DNA of 9,302 nt from Spirochaetaceae bacterium (GTDB lineage Bacteria > Spirochaetota > Spirochaetia > CADAEX01): positions 1-9,302 of the forward strand of contig WRFK01000050.1 of assembly GCA_009778835.1 (NCBI GenBank). The letters are read 5' to 3'. Positions 6,904 through 9,302 of this stretch are shown here, one piece after another (position 1 is the first letter of the stretch; each line of letters begins with the position of its first letter). The position numbers were made by a program, and so were the translations under genes. The notes beneath the pieces are model-generated. The model searched no databases. It saw only the letters and a program-made list of their open reading frames with translations, and had not been told where the DNA came from.

Positions 6904-6935
6904 CTTTTCCGCAAAAGAAGCTGCCTAAAGCAGCT
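6904..6935. repeat. Two adjacent short hairpins
   Basis: CTTTT-CCGC-AAAAG (6904-6917) is followed one base later by AGCTGC-CTAAA-GCAGCT (6919-6935). The second stem is GC-rich for this sequence. No T-run follows on either strand, so it is not a standard terminator. It lies about 50 nt upstream of the DHH -35. Confidence 0.45.
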
Positions 6936-6983
6936 GGCATATTATATCATGACCAAAAAAATTTATTTTACAGATCATAAAAT

Positions 6984-7013
6984 TTGACAATTCTATTTCT
7001 ATAGAATTATAAT
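6984..7013 (+). promoter_or_regulatory. Promoter of the DHH/GHMP kinase operon
   Basis: Consensus -35 TTGACA (6984-6989) and consensus -10 TATAAT (7008-7013) with an 18-nt spacer make this the strongest promoter in the window. Transcription should start near 7020, leaving a leader of only about 25 nt before the TTG at 7044. Confidence 0.75.
6989..7008. promoter_or_regulatory. 20-bp palindrome between -35 and -10 (operator candidate)
   Basis: Perfect 8-bp arms, AATTCTAT (6989-6996) and ATAGAATT (7001-7008), with a 4-nt centre. It fills the spacer between the -35 and -10 of the DHH operon promoter, the classic place for a repressor to block polymerase. The regulator is not identified; the arms do not match those at the tetR promoter. 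Confidence 0.55.
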
Positions 7014-7043
7014 ATTTTATGAAAAAGGAATAACAAAGCAAAT

Positions 7044-8312
7044 TTGAAAAACATTACCAATGAGTCTATGGATATAAGTGAAGGATTAAAACAGTTTCTT
7101 GAAAGTGTACGGCAAGGGATAAAAAAGATGAAGGAGTATAATTCCAAAGAATTGATCCTTCTTCATCACAATGATTCCGATGGGCTTTCATCAGGCGCAT
7201 TATTGCTCAAAGCATTTCAGAGGGCGGGGTACAATGTAAAAAGATTTTCACTTGAAAAACCATATCCTGCTGTTCTTGAAAAAATATTTGGTCAAAATTC
7301 AGGAGCAATAATTGTATTCGCAGATTTTGCGGGAAAGATTGCTCCAATAATATCCAGCCTTAACAAAGGAAAAAATCTTGTTATTATTCTTGATCACCAT
7401 AAAGCAGAAGAATCAAAAGATAGTGCAGTAATAAATCTTGATCCTGATTTATTTGGACTAAAAGGGGATAGAGATATTTCAGCCTCTGTTGTTTGTTATT
7501 ATTTTGCAAAAGAACTTGATGGTGCAAATAAAGATCTTGTTCATATTGCTGCTTTTGGCGGAATAGCTGATTTTTATCATATCAATAATCAACTCTATTC
7601 TTATAACAAGCTTTGCTTTGAAGAAGCTGTTAAAGCAGGGTTAATGAGAAGCGAAGATAAAAATGGCAAAGAACAATTTTTTATAATGCTTGGAAAAAAA
7701 GAGGTGAATGTTATTGATTTTTATTCAATGATAGATATTGCAGGCGGAGCAGGTTTTTATGGAGGAGGTCCTGACCTTGGGATATCTATTTTTCTTGAAG
7801 GGCTTACAGATGAAAAGCTTTTAAAACTTGAAGAGCTTAAAAAAACAAAAGATTACATTTTTGATAAGGAGCTTGAAAAACTTAGAAAAACCAGCCTTAA
7901 TGATACAGGAAATATCCAGTGGTTCGATGTAGCAGACCGGTTTTCTCCTATGGGAGTTAAAATGATTGGGGTATTTCTTGAAGAAATAGCTGAAATGGAT
8001 TTTATTGATCCTGATAAATATTTATCGGGCTTCATGCTTGTTCCCGACAATGTTCCTGGATTTGGAAATATAAAAATAGGGCAAACAAAAGTTTCTATGA
8101 GAGGATCCGGTAAGCTTTCTTCAAAGATAATAAATAAAAAAATGCCGGGAATGAATGAATTCCTTCTCGAAGCTACAAATAATTTAGGCGGGTTTGCCGA
8201 TGCCAGTCATCGTATGACTGCCGCGACTACGATCAATATAGGCAAAGAAAAAGAGCTTATGGAAGAGGCTCAGAAAATTTTAGAAATTGAAATGAAAAAA
8301 ATGGAGGGTTAA
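7044..8312 (+). CDS. DHH-family phosphoesterase (RecJ-like)
   Basis: This 422-residue protein belongs to the DHH superfamily of Mn-dependent phosphoesterases, which includes RecJ nucleases, oligoribonucleases and cyclic dinucleotide phosphodiesterases. The DHH domain shows HHNDSDGLSSG (41-51, metal ligands H42, D44, D46), the aspartate of FADFAG (D93), LDHHK (116-120) and GGIADF (172-177, D176). The C-terminal part (about 330-400) carries GGFADASHRMTAA (382-394), the counterpart of the GGHxxAAG motif of DHHA1 substrate-binding domains, with the first histidine position changed. All catalytic residues look intact. The substrate could be single-stranded DNA, short RNA or a dinucleotide. The start is either TTG at 7044, with AAGGAA about 13 nt upstream, or ATG at 7068, which has no clear ribosome-binding site. 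It is the first gene of an operon with the downstream kinase, with no gap. Confidence 0.88.
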   Translation: MKNITNESMDISEGLKQFLESVRQGIKKMKEYNSKELILLHHNDSDGLSSGALLLKAFQRAGYNVKRFSLEKPYPAVLEKIFGQNSGAIIVFADFAGKIAPIISSLNKGKNLVIILDHHKAEESKDSAVINLDPDLFGLKGDRDISASVVCYYFAKELDGANKDLVHIAAFGGIADFYHINNQLYSYNKLCFEEAVKAGLMRSEDKNGKEQFFIMLGKKEVNVIDFYSMIDIAGGAGFYGGGPDLGISIFLEGLTDEKLLKLEELKKTKDYIFDKELEKLRKTSLNDTGNIQWFDVADRFSPMGVKMIGVFLEEIAEMDFIDPDKYLSGFMLVPDNVPGFGNIKIGQTKVSMRGSGKLSSKIINKKMPGMNEFLLEATNNLGGFADASHRMTAATTINIGKEKELMEEAQKILEIEMKKMEG

Positions 8313-9284
8313 ATGGGAAAAGGTTCTGCTTTTGGAAAAACAATTCTTATAGGAGATCAGTTTGTTAAACATGGTGTACCGGCTATTCTTTCGGCGCTTC
8401 CGTATCAGACAGAGACAATTGTTGAAAGAGAGGCAAAGGGTAGAGGATTTACAGTAATTGATAACAGGAATGAAGTTCCCGGATATAAAGAGGAAAAAAA
8501 GGAATCTTGTTATAGATCGTATGAACATATGATTAACGTCATGAAGCTCAATCTAAAGAAGACTCCTATAAAAATCACTGTAGGGGGAAATCTGCTTGCG
8601 GGAAGCGGCGTTGGAGCAAGCGCTGCAATAAGTGTCTCATTTGCAAGAGCATGTAATGAAGAATTCAAATTAGGTATGGATAAAATAGAGGAGAATTATA
8701 TTGGCTGGGAAGGCGAGCATGCATATCATGGTATGCCAAGCGGAGTAGATAATACAGCTTCCTCTTTCGGCGGGCTTATGATGTATACGATCCGGGATGG
8801 AAAGAAAATGTACGAAAGAATTGTCCCTGCAAAACCTCTTTATGTTGTGCTTGCAAATAGCGGCATCACATTTAATACAGCTCTTCTTGATGTGCATGTT
8901 AAAAGCCTTATTGATAATAATGGAGAACTTTTGTATTCCAGACTCATCAAGATCACCGGGGAAGTATATGAAATGAGAAAGGCAATAGAAAAAGGCGACC
9001 TTAAAGAAGCTGGAAAAATAATGATAGAAAACCATAAGCTTTTGAAGGAAATGGATTTTAGCCATAAAAGGCTTGACGAATTATGCGCAAGAGCGATCCA
9101 GATGGGAGCGTATGGGGCAAAACTTACGGGTGGCGGCAAAGGCGGCTATATGGTTGCTCTTGTAAAAGATACAATGATGCAGAAAAAGATAGCAGCAAAG
9201 TTTGAATCCGAAAACATCCCTGTAATTACAGCGCAGCTTGGAGTCAATGCTGTGGATAACGTTAAATTCAGGCTATTAAAATAA
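8313..9284 (+). CDS. Mevalonate kinase-like GHMP kinase
   Basis: This 323-residue protein has the length and motifs of mevalonate kinase, which phosphorylates (R)-mevalonate with ATP on the route to isoprenoid precursors. Motif 1 is GKTILIGDQFVKHG (8-21), aligned with the family's GKxILxGEHxVxxG. The phosphate-binding loop is AGSGVGASAA (96-105). GEHAYHGMPSGVDNT (134-148) carries the conserved E135 and catalytic D146, and KLTGGGKGG (270-278) is GHMP motif 3. GEH of motif 1 is replaced by GDQ, a departure that leaves some doubt about the exact substrate; a related acid or sugar kinase is the alternative. The ATG directly follows the DHH gene stop (TAAATG) with GGAGGG 4 nt upstream, so translation is probably coupled. 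Other mevalonate pathway genes are not in the window; only 18 bases follow the stop. Confidence 0.82.
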   Translation: MGKGSAFGKTILIGDQFVKHGVPAILSALPYQTETIVEREAKGRGFTVIDNRNEVPGYKEEKKESCYRSYEHMINVMKLNLKKTPIKITVGGNLLAGSGVGASAAISVSFARACNEEFKLGMDKIEENYIGWEGEHAYHGMPSGVDNTASSFGGLMMYTIRDGKKMYERIVPAKPLYVVLANSGITFNTALLDVHVKSLIDNNGELLYSRLIKITGEVYEMRKAIEKGDLKEAGKIMIENHKLLKEMDFSHKRLDELCARAIQMGAYGAKLTGGGKGGYMVALVKDTMMQKKIAAKFESENIPVITAQLGVNAVDNVKFRLLK

Positions 9285-9302
9285 ACTATTAATTCCGGCG
9301 TT

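Larger units (their letters stand above)
6752..7043. other. Divergent intergenic region with several inverted repeats
   Basis: These 292 bases lie between the divergent dehydrogenase and DHH genes. They hold, in order, the AT-rich repeat TATTTTA-N7-TAAAATA (6812-6832), CTTTT-N4-AAAAG (6904-6917), AGCTGC-N5-GCAGCT (6919-6935), and the DHH promoter with its palindrome (6984-7013). I see no clear promoter for the dehydrogenase and no convincing small ORF. Confidence 0.6.

Noticed and set aside
7019..7033. Four-codon leader peptide ATG-AAA-AAG-GAA-TAA before the DHH gene
   Set aside because: Its ATG lies at or before the predicted transcription start and has no ribosome-binding site.

Overview
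This AT-rich window comes from a bacterium, most likely an anaerobe or fermenter. The bacterial signs are sigma-70-type promoters (TTGATA-N17-TATAAT and TTGACA-N18-TATAAT), strong Shine-Dalgarno sequences (GGAGGG, AGGAGG) and a TetR-family regulator. The anaerobic lean is an inference from the density of flavin and iron-sulfur oxidoreductases. A mevalonate-kinase-type GHMP kinase is present, which only some bacterial lineages carry. I cannot name the species. I see no mobile element, phage gene, CRISPR array, tRNA or rRNA.

Layout. (1) Positions 1-891, plus strand: the C-terminal part of a GltD-like FAD oxidoreductase fused to three cysteine clusters for [4Fe-4S] centres; its start lies outside the window. 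(2) Positions 961-4738, minus strand, read right to left: a GlpA/GlpO-like glycerol-3-phosphate dehydrogenase with a C-terminal BFD-like [2Fe-2S] domain, a second FAD/NAD(P) oxidoreductase, a four-cysteine DUF1667 protein, and then a TetR-family regulator with its own promoter. The first three are tightly packed (15-nt gap, then a TAAATG junction) and look like one operon for a multi-subunit flavin/Fe-S enzyme. (3) Positions 4739-4864: a divergent promoter region with overlapping promoters and a 25-bp inverted repeat. (4) Positions 4865-6031, plus strand: a membrane-bound family 2 glycosyltransferase. (5) Positions 6059-6751, minus strand: a short-chain dehydrogenase, convergent with the glycosyltransferase. 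(6) Positions 6752-7043: a divergent regulatory region with several inverted repeats, one lying exactly between the -35 and -10 of a strong promoter. (7) Positions 7044-9284, plus strand: a two-gene operon of a DHH-family phosphoesterase and a mevalonate-kinase-like GHMP kinase, joined by a second TAAATG junction.

How the genes may work together. The minus-strand trio probably oxidises glycerol-3-phosphate to dihydroxyacetone phosphate and passes electrons through FAD, Fe-S and a second flavin to a soluble carrier. The DHH/kinase pair links a nucleic-acid or nucleotide phosphoesterase with isoprenoid precursor synthesis, a pairing with no obvious shared pathway. The most notable non-coding signals are palindromes overlapping three promoters: two at tetR, one between the glp-like operon and the glycosyltransferase, and one at the DHH/kinase operon. 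All are candidate operators; none is identified with a known regulator.
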